In this document: piece by piece, positions 26,062 to 34,220 of the stretch
Numbering within the stretch: position 1 is the stretch's first letter
Layout of the letters: every line of letters begins with the position of its first letter
NCBI GenBank assembly: GCA_036503555.1
Contig: DASXWQ010000094.1
Location: 1-64,000, forward strand
Direction: 5' to 3'
DNA length: 64,000 bases
Origin: Actinocatenispora sp036503555
GTDB lineage: Bacteria; Actinomycetota; Actinomycetes; Mycobacteriales; Micromonosporaceae
Notes under the pieces: model-generated
Told to the model about the DNA's origin: nothing
The model's database searches: none
The model's input: the letters and a program-made list of their open reading frames with translations, nothing else
Program-made: the position numbers and the translations under genes

Positions 26062-26841
26062 TCAGAAGCCCTGGACGGGGGCGGCGGCGTGGCTGACCTG
26101 GACGGTGTGCGTGACGCAGCTGGCGCCGGTCAGGCGGTGCAGCAGGAACGCGGTCGGCTCGTGCACGTAGCCGAACGGCGCCTCGACCCGGGTGCACAGG
26201 TCGATCTGCCGGTACGTGCTCGGCGCGACCGACATGACCGTCCCGGCGACGTCGGCGGAGACCGGCCGGTGCAGGTGCCCGGCGAGCAGCCGTACGACGT
26301 GCGGGTGGCGGGCGAGCACGTCGAGCAGGCCCGGCCCGTCGGTGAGCCGGATGCCGTCCATGAACGGGATGCCGACCTCGATCGGCGGGTGGTGCAGGGC
26401 CACCATCGCCGGTACGTCGGGCCGACGGGACAGCTCGCCGTCGAGCCAGGCGAGCTGCTCGGCGCCGAGGGTACCGGCGGGGGTGCCGGGCACCCGCGAG
26501 TCGAGTACGACGAGCGTCATCTCCGGGTACTCGACGGTGTAGCGCGCCGAGGACGGCGTACCGCCGACGAGGGTGCCGCCGAACTCGGCGACCAGGTTCG
26601 CCGAGTCGTCGTGGTTGCCGGCGACGAGGTGCACGGGCAGCCGGAAGCGGCCGATGATCTCGCGGAGCGCCGCGTACTCCTCGGGTGTGCCGCCGTCGAC
26701 GAGGTCGCCGGTGACGATGACGCAGTCGGGCCACGGTTCGAGGGTGAGCACCCGGCCGAGCGCCCGGTACAGCCCGCTCGCGGGTTCGGCGGCGAGCGCG
26801 CCGGTCGTGATGTGCGGATCGGACAGATGGGCGATGAGCAC
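26062..26841 (-). CDS. Metallophosphoesterase (class III cyclic nucleotide phosphodiesterase-like)
   Basis: This 259-residue calcineurin-like phosphoesterase has the metal-binding blocks in order: HLSDPH at residues 5-10, VTGDLVD, AGNHDD, ALHHPP and LAGHLHRP. The arrangement matches CpdA/Rv0805-like phosphodiesterases acting on cyclic nucleotides or phosphodiesters; the physiological substrate cannot be assigned. GTG 26841 follows GGGAGGACC. It is divergent from the WYL regulator, which may control it. Confidence 0.9.
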   Translation of the reverse strand: MLIAHLSDPHITTGALAAEPASGLYRALGRVLTLEPWPDCVIVTGDLVDGGTPEEYAALREIIGRFRLPVHLVAGNHDDSANLVAEFGGTLVGGTPSSARYTVEYPEMTLVVLDSRVPGTPAGTLGAEQLAWLDGELSRRPDVPAMVALHHPPIEVGIPFMDGIRLTDGPGLLDVLARHPHVVRLLAGHLHRPVSADVAGTVMSVAPSTYRQIDLCTRVEAPFGYVHEPTAFLLHRLTGASCVTHTVQVSHAAAPVQGF

Positions 26842-26977
26842 GCGGTCCTCCCGGTACGTCCTGGCGGCGATCTCAGCGCCGATGATGCCGTACCGGCCGC
26901 GGCGGGGTGCCGGAGCCGGGTACCGCGCCGTGTCTCCGGTCGGCCGCGGCCGTCACGGCACGGCCTAGTGTGGGTGC

Positions 26978-27967
26978 GTGCGTGCGAGCCGGCTCATCTC
27001 GTTGCTGTTGCTGATCCAGTCCCGGCACCGGATGACCGCGCCGCAGCTCGCGGCGGAGCTGGGCGTCTCGGAGCGCACCGTGTACCGGGACGTGCGGGCG
27101 TTGAGCGACGCGGGCATCCCGATCTACGCGGAGCAGGGCGGCCGCGGCGGGTACTCCCTGGTCGATGGGTACTCGACGCGGCTGACCGGGCTGACCCGGG
27201 CGGAGGCGGAGGCGCTGTTCCTGTCCGGCGCGCAGACGCCGGCGGCGGCGCTGGGCCTGTCGGACGCGCTGGCGGCGGCGCAGCTCAAGGTGCTGGCGGC
27301 GCTGCCCGGCGAGCTGCGGGACGTGTCGGAGGCGGTCGGCCGCCGCTACTTCGTGGACGCGCCGCGCTGGTTCCGCCCGGCCGAGCCGCCGCGGCACCTG
27401 GCGGCGCTGGCCGGCGCGGTCTGGGCGGACCGGGTCGTGACCGCCGCGTACGACCGGGGCCGCGGTCGGCCGGGCAGCACCGGCGAGCGTGCCGTGCGCC
27501 GCCGCATCGAGCCGTACGGCCTGGTCCTCAAGGACGCCGTGTGGTACCTCGCGGGTCGCGTCGGCGGGTCGGTGCGGACGTACCGGGTGGACAGGTTCAC
27601 GGAGGTGGCGGCGACGGACGAGGCGTTCGTCCGGGACGGCGGCTTCGACCTGGCGGAGTTCTGGACGGCGCGGGCGGCCGAGTTCGAGCGGACCCTGTTC
27701 ACGGGCACCGCGACCGTACGGCTGACCGCGGAGGGCACCCACGCCCTGTGGTACGCGGTGGACCGGGCGGCGGCGCAGGACGCGCTGGCGTCGGCGGGCG
27801 AGCCGGACGCGGACGGTTCGGTGACGGTGACGCTGCCGTACGAGTCGGTGGAGATGGCGCACCGGGACCTGCTCCGGCTCGGTACGGACGCCGAGGTGCT
27901 GGCCCCGCCGGAGCTTCGTCACCTGATCGCGGGCACGGCACGAATGCTGTCGAAACGGTACGGCTGA
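26978..27967 (+). CDS. HTH-WYL (DeoR-like) transcriptional regulator
   Basis: This 329-residue regulator has an N-terminal winged HTH (MTAPQLAAELGVSERTVYRD), a short linker with GGRGGYSL, and a central WYL domain (RRRIEPYGLVLKDAVWYLAG, YRVDRFTEV) followed by the WCX extension. WYL regulators sense nucleotides or nucleic acids and often govern DNA-damage or defence genes. It lies downstream of the SNF2-SWIM pair and beside two phosphoesterase-type enzymes. The start is GTG 26978. Confidence 0.92.
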   Translation: MRASRLISLLLLIQSRHRMTAPQLAAELGVSERTVYRDVRALSDAGIPIYAEQGGRGGYSLVDGYSTRLTGLTRAEAEALFLSGAQTPAAALGLSDALAAAQLKVLAALPGELRDVSEAVGRRYFVDAPRWFRPAEPPRHLAALAGAVWADRVVTAAYDRGRGRPGSTGERAVRRRIEPYGLVLKDAVWYLAGRVGGSVRTYRVDRFTEVAATDEAFVRDGGFDLAEFWTARAAEFERTLFTGTATVRLTAEGTHALWYAVDRAAAQDALASAGEPDADGSVTVTLPYESVEMAHRDLLRLGTDAEVLAPPELRHLIAGTARMLSKRYG

Positions 27968-27987
27968 GACGATGTAGCCTCCCGCTC

Positions 27988-28800
27988 ATGGTGATCACCG
28001 GCATGACGTACAACCTGAAGAACCCGGTGGACGCCGACGCCCGCGCCTGGCCGGAGCGCCGGCCGCTGATGGCGAAGCTGCTGCGGCGCGCCGCGCCCGA
28101 CGTCATCGGTACGCAGGAGGGGCACTTCACCCAGCTCCGGGACATCGCCGAGGACTCCGGGCGGTACGAGTGGGTCGGCACCGGCCGCGACGGCGGCGGG
28201 CGCGGCGAGTGGTGCGCGATCCTGTACGACCCGGCGGTGCTGACGCCGGTCGAGCAGCACGACTTCTGGCTGTCGGACACGCCCGAGGTGCCGGGGTCGG
28301 TCGGCGCCGACTGGGGCAACACCGTGATCCGGATGGCGACCTGGGCGCGGTTCCGTACCGCCGACGGCGGGGAGCTGGTCTGGCTCAACACGCACCTCGA
28401 CCACCGGTCGGCGGTGGCCCGCCGGCGCGGCGCGGCGCTGATCGCGGAGCGGCTCGCCGACATCGACGCGCCGCTCGTCGTGTCCGGAGACTTCAACTGC
28501 GAGCCGGACACCGAGCCGTACGAGATCCTGACCGGCGCGGGCCTGGCCGACGCGTGGCTCGCGGCGGACGGCCGCCGGTACCGCGGGGAGCGGGAGGCCG
28601 CGCCGGCCGGGCAGGGCACGTACGGGGGGTGGCGCGCGCCGCGTCCCGATTCGGGCCGGATCGACTGGATACTGACGCGCGGCCCGGTCGTTGTGCACGG
28701 TGCCGAGATCTGCGAAGACCACGACGGTGACCGCTGGCCGTCGGACCATGTACCGGTGCGGGTCGAGCTCGGCCTGCCCGCCGCGACCCCGGGGACCTGA
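27988..28800 (+). CDS. Endonuclease/exonuclease/phosphatase family hydrolase
   Basis: This 270-residue EEP-fold enzyme has MTYNLKN (metal-coordinating Asn), GTQEG (Glu), LNTHLDH, VVSGDFNCEP (Asp-Phe-Asn) and a final WPSDHVPV (Asp-His). The form is close to bacterial endonuclease/exonuclease/phosphatases that act on sugar phosphates or phosphodiesters rather than DNA. No signal peptide is evident. ATG 27988 is chosen, 20 nt after the WYL gene, so the two are probably co-transcribed. An internal ATG at 28003 is possible. Confidence 0.9.
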   Translation: MVITGMTYNLKNPVDADARAWPERRPLMAKLLRRAAPDVIGTQEGHFTQLRDIAEDSGRYEWVGTGRDGGGRGEWCAILYDPAVLTPVEQHDFWLSDTPEVPGSVGADWGNTVIRMATWARFRTADGGELVWLNTHLDHRSAVARRRGAALIAERLADIDAPLVVSGDFNCEPDTEPYEILTGAGLADAWLAADGRRYRGEREAAPAGQGTYGGWRAPRPDSGRIDWILTRGPVVVHGAEICEDHDGDRWPSDHVPVRVELGLPAATPGT

Positions 28801-28801
28801 C

Positions 28802-29986
28802 GTGTACGGTGCGCTCCGCTGTCTTCACGGCTCCGCGAGACGGACGTTGGTGCTACTCCTGGCGGCCCTGCTCGGCCTGGCCCCGGGCCTGCTGGTCGCC
28901 CCGGCCACCGCCCACGCCGAGCCGGTACGCAGCGACGAGTGGCAGTTGCCGCTGCTGCACGCCGACGAGGCGTGGAAGTACTCGACCGGCTCGGGTGTCG
29001 AGGTCGCGGTGCTCGACTCCGGCGTCGACGCGACGCACCCGGACCTGAAGGGCCAGGTCGAGCCGGGCATCGACCTGGTCGACGGGTCCACCGACGGCCG
29101 CAAGGACTTCGTCGGGCACGGTACGTCGGTGGCGGACCTGATCGCCGGCCGGCGCGGCGGCGACGGCGTCGTGGGCCTCGCGTACAAGGCGAAGATCCTG
29201 CCGGTGCGGGTCCTCGACGCGAACAACCGGTACGGCGACGCCAGCATCGTCGCGTCCGGTGTCCGCTGGGCCGTCGACCACGGCGCCCGCGTCATCAACA
29301 TGTCACTCGGCGGGGCGGCCGAGTCCGACTCGCTGGCCGCCGCCCTGCGGTACGCGTTCGAGCACGACGTCGTCGTCGTCGCCTGCGCCGGCAACGTCGC
29401 CGACAACGCCGGCAAGGGCGTCTGGTACCCGGCGCGGGAGTCCGGCGTCGTCGCCGTCTCCGGCCTCGACCCCGACGGCACGTTCTGGACCGGCTCCGTC
29501 TCCGGACCGCAGGTCGCGGTCTCCGCGCCGGCCGACGGGCTGGTCGGCGCGCGGCCCGGCGGGTACTGGCACGTGCAGGGCACCAGCTTCGCCGCGCCGC
29601 TCGTCGCCGCGACCGCCGCGCTGATCCGCTCCCGCTGGCCCACCATGTCCGCGCCGAACGTGGTGAACCGCCTGATCGCGACCGCCACCGACCGCGGCCC
29701 CCACGGCCGCGACGACAGGTACGGCTACGGCCTCCTCGACCCCGAGACCGCCCTGTCCGCCACCGTCAGCGACGTGACCACGAACCCGCTCGACACCGCC
29801 GCGCCGCACTCCTCGTCGGCCGGCCACGCCGGCGCCGCGCCCACCCGCTCCGTCACCGTCTCCCGCGCGCCCCGCGCAGCCTCCGACAACGACACGCACA
29901 CCGCGGTACTCGTCGGCTTCGGTGCCGTGATGATGATCCTCATCGCCGGCTTCGTCGCCCTCGCGCTCCGCCGCACCCACACCTGA
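28802..29986 (+). CDS. mycP: S8 subtilisin-like protease, mycosin (type VII secretion associated)
   Basis: This 394-residue membrane-anchored serine protease has a signal peptide (LVLLLAALLGLAPGLLVAP), the triad Asp72 (VLDSGVD), His106 (GHGTSVADL) and Ser262 (GTSFAAPLVA), and the oxyanion Asn in CAGNVADN. A Ser/Thr/Pro linker leads to one C-terminal helix (VLVGFGAVMMILIAGFVALA) and a basic tail. This layout is that of mycosins, which accompany ESX/T7SS loci, yet no other ESX component is present nearby. GTG 28802 lies 1 nt after the previous stop. Confidence 0.92.
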   Translation: MYGALRCLHGSARRTLVLLLAALLGLAPGLLVAPATAHAEPVRSDEWQLPLLHADEAWKYSTGSGVEVAVLDSGVDATHPDLKGQVEPGIDLVDGSTDGRKDFVGHGTSVADLIAGRRGGDGVVGLAYKAKILPVRVLDANNRYGDASIVASGVRWAVDHGARVINMSLGGAAESDSLAAALRYAFEHDVVVVACAGNVADNAGKGVWYPARESGVVAVSGLDPDGTFWTGSVSGPQVAVSAPADGLVGARPGGYWHVQGTSFAAPLVAATAALIRSRWPTMSAPNVVNRLIATATDRGPHGRDDRYGYGLLDPETALSATVSDVTTNPLDTAAPHSSSAGHAGAAPTRSVTVSRAPRAASDNDTHTAVLVGFGAVMMILIAGFVALALRRTHT

Positions 29987-29996
29987 CCGTCCACGG

Positions 29997-30212
29997 TCAC
30001 GGCGTCCGCTGTCGGTGCGAGGCGCTGTCGGATCTCCGTGCCGGGCAGTCGCGGTACGGGCGGGGTGGGCGGCGGCGTCGGCGCACCCGGCCGGGCAGGC
30101 TGAGGCCGACGTAGGTGACGAGGGCGCCGGCCATCCCGCAGCCGACGCCGAACAACGCCAGTGTCAGCCACAGCGCGGCCTGCGACAGCGCGGCCTGCGA
30201 CAGCGCGCTCAC
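29997..30212 (-). CDS. Small membrane protein, cassette 2 gene C (71 residues)
   Basis: This is the paralogue of the cassette 1 membrane protein. It has one helix (LWLTLALFGVGCGMAGALV) followed by an Arg/Pro-rich tail. Its N terminus carries an extra tandem duplication (ALSQAALSQAAL) from a 15-nt direct repeat at about 30175-30204, which explains why it is longer. The GTG start overlaps the preceding stop by 4 nt. Function is unknown. Confidence 0.72.
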   Translation of the reverse strand: MSALSQAALSQAALWLTLALFGVGCGMAGALVTYVGLSLPGRVRRRRRPPRPYRDCPARRSDSASHRQRTP

Positions 30213-30355
30213 CGGTACTCCACCCGCAGGTGCCCGGTCGCGTCCCGGACCAGCCCGCGCCGGATGACGCCGCGCCGGGCGGCCACGGCCAGCGCATCGG
30301 CGTACGGGTCGGTGGCGGTGGATTTCCTTGTATGCCTTGGTTTCCAGCGCGTCAC
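30209..30355 (-). CDS. Small basic protein, cassette 2 gene B (48 residues)
   Basis: This 48-residue paralogue of cassette 1 gene B starts with GTG (VTRWKPRHTRK) and keeps DPYADALAVAARRGV, RRGLVRD and the end LRVEYR. It overlaps both neighbours by GTGA. The high conservation of the middle and the C terminus, against divergent flanks, supports purifying selection on the protein. No family recognised. Confidence 0.7.
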   Translation of the reverse strand: MTRWKPRHTRKSTATDPYADALAVAARRGVIRRGLVRDATGHLRVEYR

Positions 30356-30465
30356 CGCCACCACCCCGCCGGGTCGACGGGACGGTCGGCGACGGTGTCG
30401 TGCCAGGCGTGGCAGCGCTCGCGCAGGCGCGCGAGTGCGCGGGCGATACGGTGGACCAGCTCCAT
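30352..30465 (-). CDS. Small protein, cassette 2 gene A (37 residues)
   Basis: This 37-residue frame begins MELVHRIAR, contains AWHDTV and ends RPVDPAGWWR, matching cassette 1 gene A in length and in both ends. It is the first gene of a three-gene overlapping operon read away from the XRE regulator. GGAG precedes the ATG. Function unknown. Confidence 0.68.
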   Translation of the reverse strand: MELVHRIARALARLRERCHAWHDTVADRPVDPAGWWR

Positions 30466-30491
30466 CGGGTACTCCAAGCGTTCGATGGGGC

Positions 30492-30565
30492 GGGGGCGCG
30501 GTGAGGTTTCCAGGCCGATCACCGCGCCCCCACCTTTCTGTCGCCCGCCGGGTACGGCGGCGGGC
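30492..30565. promoter_or_regulatory. Paired inverted repeats between divergent operons, cassette 2
   Basis: The first repeat is 30492-30504 against 30519-30531 (13 bp perfect, GGGGGCGCGGTGA / TCACCGCGCCCCC); the second is 30543-30550 against 30558-30565 (GCCCGCCG / CGGCGGGC, same loop GGTACGG). They match cassette 1 in sequence and spacing. A further shared piece near 30660-30675 (GTGACATCGGACAGT against GTGACGTCCGACAG at about 11621) lies closer to the XRE gene. I see no gene between here and 30788. Confidence 0.6.
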
Positions 30566-30787
30566 GCTTCCGGGCCGGGCCCCAGCGGAATCTGGGGGAG
30601 TCACACACCAAGACCCGACCGGCCTCCACGTCACGATCGGCACCCTCCGAACGACCGAACGTGACATCGGACAGTCACACCGTAGAGCGAACAAGCTCCT
30701 CATGCAAGTGCATGATGGCGTGTTCTTCGAAGAAGTGCCTCATGAAGATGTTTGCCGTGGATGCGCCCGGCATGGACACTGTCCGAC

Positions 30788-31642
30788 ATGGCAGAGGAGC
30801 AGGGACAGATGGTTCGGCGACGCAGGGTCGGGATGCTGCTACGCCAGTACCGGAACGCCGCGCGGCTGACCGCGCAACAGGTCGCCGACGAACTCGACTG
30901 CTCGCTGTCGAAGGTCACCAGGATGGAGACCGCGAAGGTCCCGCTCCAACGCCGGGACGTCCGAGACATGCTCACCATGTACGGCGTCACCGACGAGCAA
31001 CGCCAGGAGATCGTCGACCTGCTCGGCGACGACAAGAGCCCCCGCTGGTGGCACGCCTACAACGGGCTCATCACCCTCAAGTACAGCAATCTCATCGCGC
31101 TGGAGGCTGACGCCGCACAGCTTCGTTGGTACGAACCGCAGGTCATCCCGGGCCTGTTGCAGACCGAGAGCTACGCGCGTTCGACCATCCGCCACACACG
31201 ACTCAAGGCCGCGCCGCGCGACGTGGAGACCCGGGTCGAGGTGCGGATGACCCGACAGAAGCTCCTGACGAAGGAGAAACCCGTGCGGCTCATCGCCGTG
31301 CTCGACGAGGCGGCGCTGCGTCGTCGGATCGGCGATGCCAGCCTGATGCGCGCCCAGTACGAGCGGCTGGTTGAGGCAGCAGAACTGCCGAACGTCGAGC
31401 TTCGCGTCCTCACCTTCGACCGGCCGTCAGCGTGCACGACCGGGCCCTTCACGCTCATCGACTTCCCCGATCCAGCCGACCCCACGGTCGTCTACGTCGA
31501 GAGCGCGGCGGGTGATCAGACCGTGGAGAAACCCAACGAGGTCAGACGCTTCGGTTACGTGTTCGACGACCTGTGCGCCAACGCGCTCGGTGTGGACGAG
31601 AGCGTCAAGTTCATCCAGGCTCTTATCCAGGACGAGAGATGA
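30788..31642 (+). CDS. XRE-family regulator with DUF5753 domain (WhiJ-like), cassette 2
   Basis: This 284-residue regulator has an HTH (LTAQQVADELDCSLSKVTRM) and a DUF5753 domain (LRWYEPQVIPGLLQTESYAR, LIAVLDEAALRRRIG, GPFTLIDFPDP). It is a diverged paralogue of the cassette 1 regulator in the same context. ATG 30788 keeps the MAEEQGQMVRRRR lead that family members usually have; ATG 30809 has a better ribosome binding site (GGAGCAGGGACAG) and is the alternative. The DUF397 gene follows after 12 nt. Confidence 0.9.
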   Translation: MAEEQGQMVRRRRVGMLLRQYRNAARLTAQQVADELDCSLSKVTRMETAKVPLQRRDVRDMLTMYGVTDEQRQEIVDLLGDDKSPRWWHAYNGLITLKYSNLIALEADAAQLRWYEPQVIPGLLQTESYARSTIRHTRLKAAPRDVETRVEVRMTRQKLLTKEKPVRLIAVLDEAALRRRIGDASLMRAQYERLVEAAELPNVELRVLTFDRPSACTTGPFTLIDFPDPADPTVVYVESAAGDQTVEKPNEVRRFGYVFDDLCANALGVDESVKFIQALIQDER

Positions 31643-31654
31643 GAGGAGCGCACG

Positions 31655-31924
31655 ATGAGCGAGATGTTCCAGGCCCGTTGGCGCAAGTCCAGTCGTAGCT
31701 CCGGCGAAGGCTCCTGTGTCGAGGTGGCGGACAACCTGACCCGCGCCCAGTGGCGTAAGAGCACGCGAAGTGGATCCAACGGCGGGAACTGTGTCGAGGT
31801 TGCTGGCAATCTCGGGCGGGTCGTTGCCGTGCGGGACAGCAAGGATCCACGGGGGCCGGTGCTGGTCGTGGACCCGGCGGCGTTCGCGGCGTTCACCGAG
31901 GCGGTGAAGGCCGCGACGCTCTAG
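31655..31924 (+). CDS. DUF397 protein with an internal partial duplication, cassette 2
   Basis: This 89-residue DUF397 protein has its N-terminal motif twice: ARWRKSSRSSGEGSCVEVA (residues about 5-23) and AQWRKSTRSGSNGGNCVEVA (about 30-49). Only one C-terminal half follows (VAVRDSKDPRGPVLVVDP). Single-unit members are about 60-70 residues. ATG follows GAGGAG. Its TAG stop directly abuts the stop of the convergent marP gene, with no base between. Confidence 0.92.
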   Translation: MSEMFQARWRKSSRSSGEGSCVEVADNLTRAQWRKSTRSGSNGGNCVEVAGNLGRVVAVRDSKDPRGPVLVVDPAAFAAFTEAVKAATL

Positions 31925-33115
31925 TCAGGTACAGGAGCCGGTGCCCACACCGGCGGTGGCGGAGCGGCCCTTGTCGGCGACGGGGGCCGCTTCGGTTGCG
32001 GTGAGGGCGAATCCGGTCTCCGGGTCGTCGGCGGCGGCGGCGAAGATGACGCCGTACACGGTGCCGGACGAGGACACGAGGGGGCCGCCGGAGTTGCCGC
32101 TGCGTACCTGGGAGCGGATGGTGTAGACCTCGCGGACGACGGTGCCGCTGTCGTAGATGTTCGGGCCGCGGATGTCGCGATGGTCGCGGATCCGGGCCGG
32201 CGACGGGGTGTACGGGCCGTCGAGCGGGTAGCCGAGGACGATCGCGTTGGCGCCGTCGGCGGCGGGGGTCGACACGAACGGCAGTACCGGCGCGGTCAGG
32301 TCGGGTACGTAGAGGACGGCGAGGTCGCGCTGCGAGTCGTACGCGACAACGGTGGCGCCGAGCCGTTCGCCGTCCTGTTCGACGACGACGGAGCGGGTGC
32401 CGGCGACGACGTGCGCGTTGGTCATGACGTGGTGCGGGGCGTACACGAAGCCGGAGCCCTCGATGCGGCGCGAGCAGGACGGCGCGTCACCGACGATCTT
32501 GAGTACCGACTCGTGCAGGCGCTTGACGGTGGGCGAGTTGGCCAGCTCCGGGTCCGGCGGCGGCACGGACCGCACCTGGGTCGGCGTCAGCCCTGAGAAC
32601 ACGTCGGGGAAGTCGCTGGTGGAGACGCTGTCGCGAAGCCGGTTGTAGAGCACCCGGGCGCCGGACGGCATGGCCATGTCGACGCCGTGCACGACCGCGG
32701 ACGTACGCACGCCCTTCGCGAGCCACGGCACCGACGACGACGCCAGCGGTACGGCGATCATCCAGCCGACAACCAGCACCGCCACGACCGACACGGCCGC
32801 GCCGCCGAGGTCGTCGACGACCTGCACGCTCCGGTTCTCGATCGAACGCCGGATGCGGGAGCCGACGACCGCCGCGAGCGCCTGCAACAGCACCGCCGGG
32901 ATGAGTACGGTGGCCAGCGAGGCGACGACCCGGGCCGCGGCGCTGTCGAAGTAGGTCGCGATCGACGGCGCGAGCTGCAACCCGATCAGGGCCCCGCCGA
33001 TGAACCCGACGAACGACAGCACGCCCACGACGAAACCCTGCCGGTACCCGTTGATCGCGAAGCCGATCGCCAGGACCACCAGCACGATGTCGACAAAGCT
33101 TCCGTACACCGACAT
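31925..33115 (-). CDS. marP: MarP-like membrane serine protease (CvpA-type TM domain)
   Basis: This 396-residue protein has four N-terminal helices of the CvpA type and an extracytoplasmic trypsin-like domain. The triad is His235 (TNAHVVAG), Asp264 (RDLAVLY) and Ser342 (GNSGGPL), numbering almost equal to mycobacterial MarP (Rv3671c), a protease needed for acid tolerance through processing of the peptidoglycan hydrolase RipA. A RipA-like NlpC/P60 protein is coded at 17703, a plausible substrate (inference). ATG 33115 is used; a GTG two codons on has better spacing from GAGGGG. It heads the Rv3671c-like block. Confidence 0.95.
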   Translation of the reverse strand: MSVYGSFVDIVLVVLAIGFAINGYRQGFVVGVLSFVGFIGGALIGLQLAPSIATYFDSAAARVVASLATVLIPAVLLQALAAVVGSRIRRSIENRSVQVVDDLGGAAVSVVAVLVVGWMIAVPLASSSVPWLAKGVRTSAVVHGVDMAMPSGARVLYNRLRDSVSTSDFPDVFSGLTPTQVRSVPPPDPELANSPTVKRLHESVLKIVGDAPSCSRRIEGSGFVYAPHHVMTNAHVVAGTRSVVVEQDGERLGATVVAYDSQRDLAVLYVPDLTAPVLPFVSTPAADGANAIVLGYPLDGPYTPSPARIRDHRDIRGPNIYDSGTVVREVYTIRSQVRSGNSGGPLVSSSGTVYGVIFAAAADDPETGFALTATEAAPVADKGRSATAGVGTGSCT

Positions 33116-33130
33116 CCCCCTCGGCGGCCG

Positions 33131-33532
33131 TCAGGAGACGTCGATGACGCCGGTCATCCCCTGCTTCCGGTGGTACGTGCACACGAAGTCATACCGGCCG
33201 GGGGCGGAAAGGTCCACCTCGACACTGCCGGATTTGTCCTTCGCCACCATTCCGGTCGTCGCGCGCGGCTTGTCGATCTGAAGGTCGTGCGGCGTCTGCC
33301 CGGTGGTACGCAGGGTGATGCGCAGCTTGCCGGTGTGTGCCTTGATGACGTTCGGCGTGAAGCGCATCCGCTCGTCGCCGGTCACCGTGATCGTCTGCAC
33401 ACCGTCCGCGCCGGCCTTGGCCGTACCCGTGCTGTCGGGGCCGTGGCTGGACGTGTCGTGCGCGCCGATGAACCCGCACCCGCCGGTCGCCAGCACCGCT
33501 CCGAGCGCCACCACCGTGATCAGTCGCCGCAT
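33131..33532 (-). CDS. Cupredoxin-domain lipoprotein
   Basis: This 133-residue secreted lipoprotein has the lipobox LATGGC (Cys19) and a cupredoxin fold ending in PHDLQ and FVCTYHRKQGM. The His, Cys, His and Met are the four ligands of a type 1 copper site, so it probably carries copper or electrons at the membrane surface. It lies between marP and the NUDIX gene, 15 nt upstream of marP, and may be co-transcribed with it. Confidence 0.88.
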   Translation of the reverse strand: MRRLITVVALGAVLATGGCGFIGAHDTSSHGPDSTGTAKAGADGVQTITVTGDERMRFTPNVIKAHTGKLRITLRTTGQTPHDLQIDKPRATTGMVAKDKSGSVEVDLSAPGRYDFVCTYHRKQGMTGVIDVS

Positions 33533-33584
33533 CGCCTCAGCGTACGAACCCGTCGTCGGCGCCGGTCCCCCGGGCCCGTGCCGG

Positions 33585-34220
33585 TCAGATGTCCGGCGGC
33601 AGCGGCTCGACGCGCGACTCGTCCCAGGGGCGGGCCCAGCCGGCCAGGTCGAGCAGCGTGGCCACGATGCCGCCGGTGAAACCCCAGACCAGCATGTCGT
33701 CGACGAGGAACGCCGGGCCGACGTAGCCGCTGCGGTGGCGTACCCGGAAGCGGTTGGCGGGGTCGGCGAGCGCCGCGATCGGCAGCCGGGCGACGCGGGC
33801 GACCTCACCGGCGTCGAGCGCCGTCACCGGGTGCGGTTCGCGCCACCAGGCCAGCACCGGCGTGACGTTGAAGCGGGAGATCGACAGGTACAGCTCGGGG
33901 AACACGGCGACCACCTCGGCCGTGTCCGGGCGCAGGCCGATCTCCTCGGCCGCCTCGCGCAGCGCCGTACCGGCGGGGCCGTCGTCGCCCGGCTCGGCGC
34001 CGCCGCCCGGGAACGCGCACTGCCCGGCGTGGTCCCGCAGCGTCGCGGCCCGCTCGATCATCACCAGGTCCGGCCCGGTCTCACCGGCACCGAGCAGGAT
34101 CAGCACGGCACCGGAGCGGCCCTCGCCCGTCGGCCGTACGGCGCGGGGGAAGTCGGCGGCGCGCAGCGGCGCCACGTTGTCGAGCAGGGGACCGAACCAT
34201 TCGGGCAGCTGTGTCGTCAC
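33585..34220 (-). CDS. CoA pyrophosphatase-like NUDIX hydrolase
   Basis: This 211-residue hydrolase cleaves CoA or related nucleoside diphosphate derivatives. The CoA-specific segment (RAATLRDHAGQCAFPGGG) runs into the NUDIX box (GTALREAAEEIGL). The first box Glu is replaced by Asp (GDDGPAG). It corresponds by position to Rv3672c. The GTG at 34220 overlaps the upstream gene's stop by 4 nt, in an operon nth-tlpA-nudix. Confidence 0.92.
   Translation of the reverse strand: MTTQLPEWFGPLLDNVAPLRAADFPRAVRPTGEGRSGAVLILLGAGETGPDLVMIERAATLRDHAGQCAFPGGGAEPGDDGPAGTALREAAEEIGLRPDTAEVVAVFPELYLSISRFNVTPVLAWWREPHPVTALDAGEVARVARLPIAALADPANRFRVRHRSGYVGPAFLVDDMLVWGFTGGIVATLLDLAGWARPWDESRVEPLPPDI

Noticed and set aside
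30175..30204. Possible CRISPR-like tandem repeat
   Set aside because: Only two 15-nt units without spacers, inside a coding frame; no CRISPR array or cas gene is present in the window.
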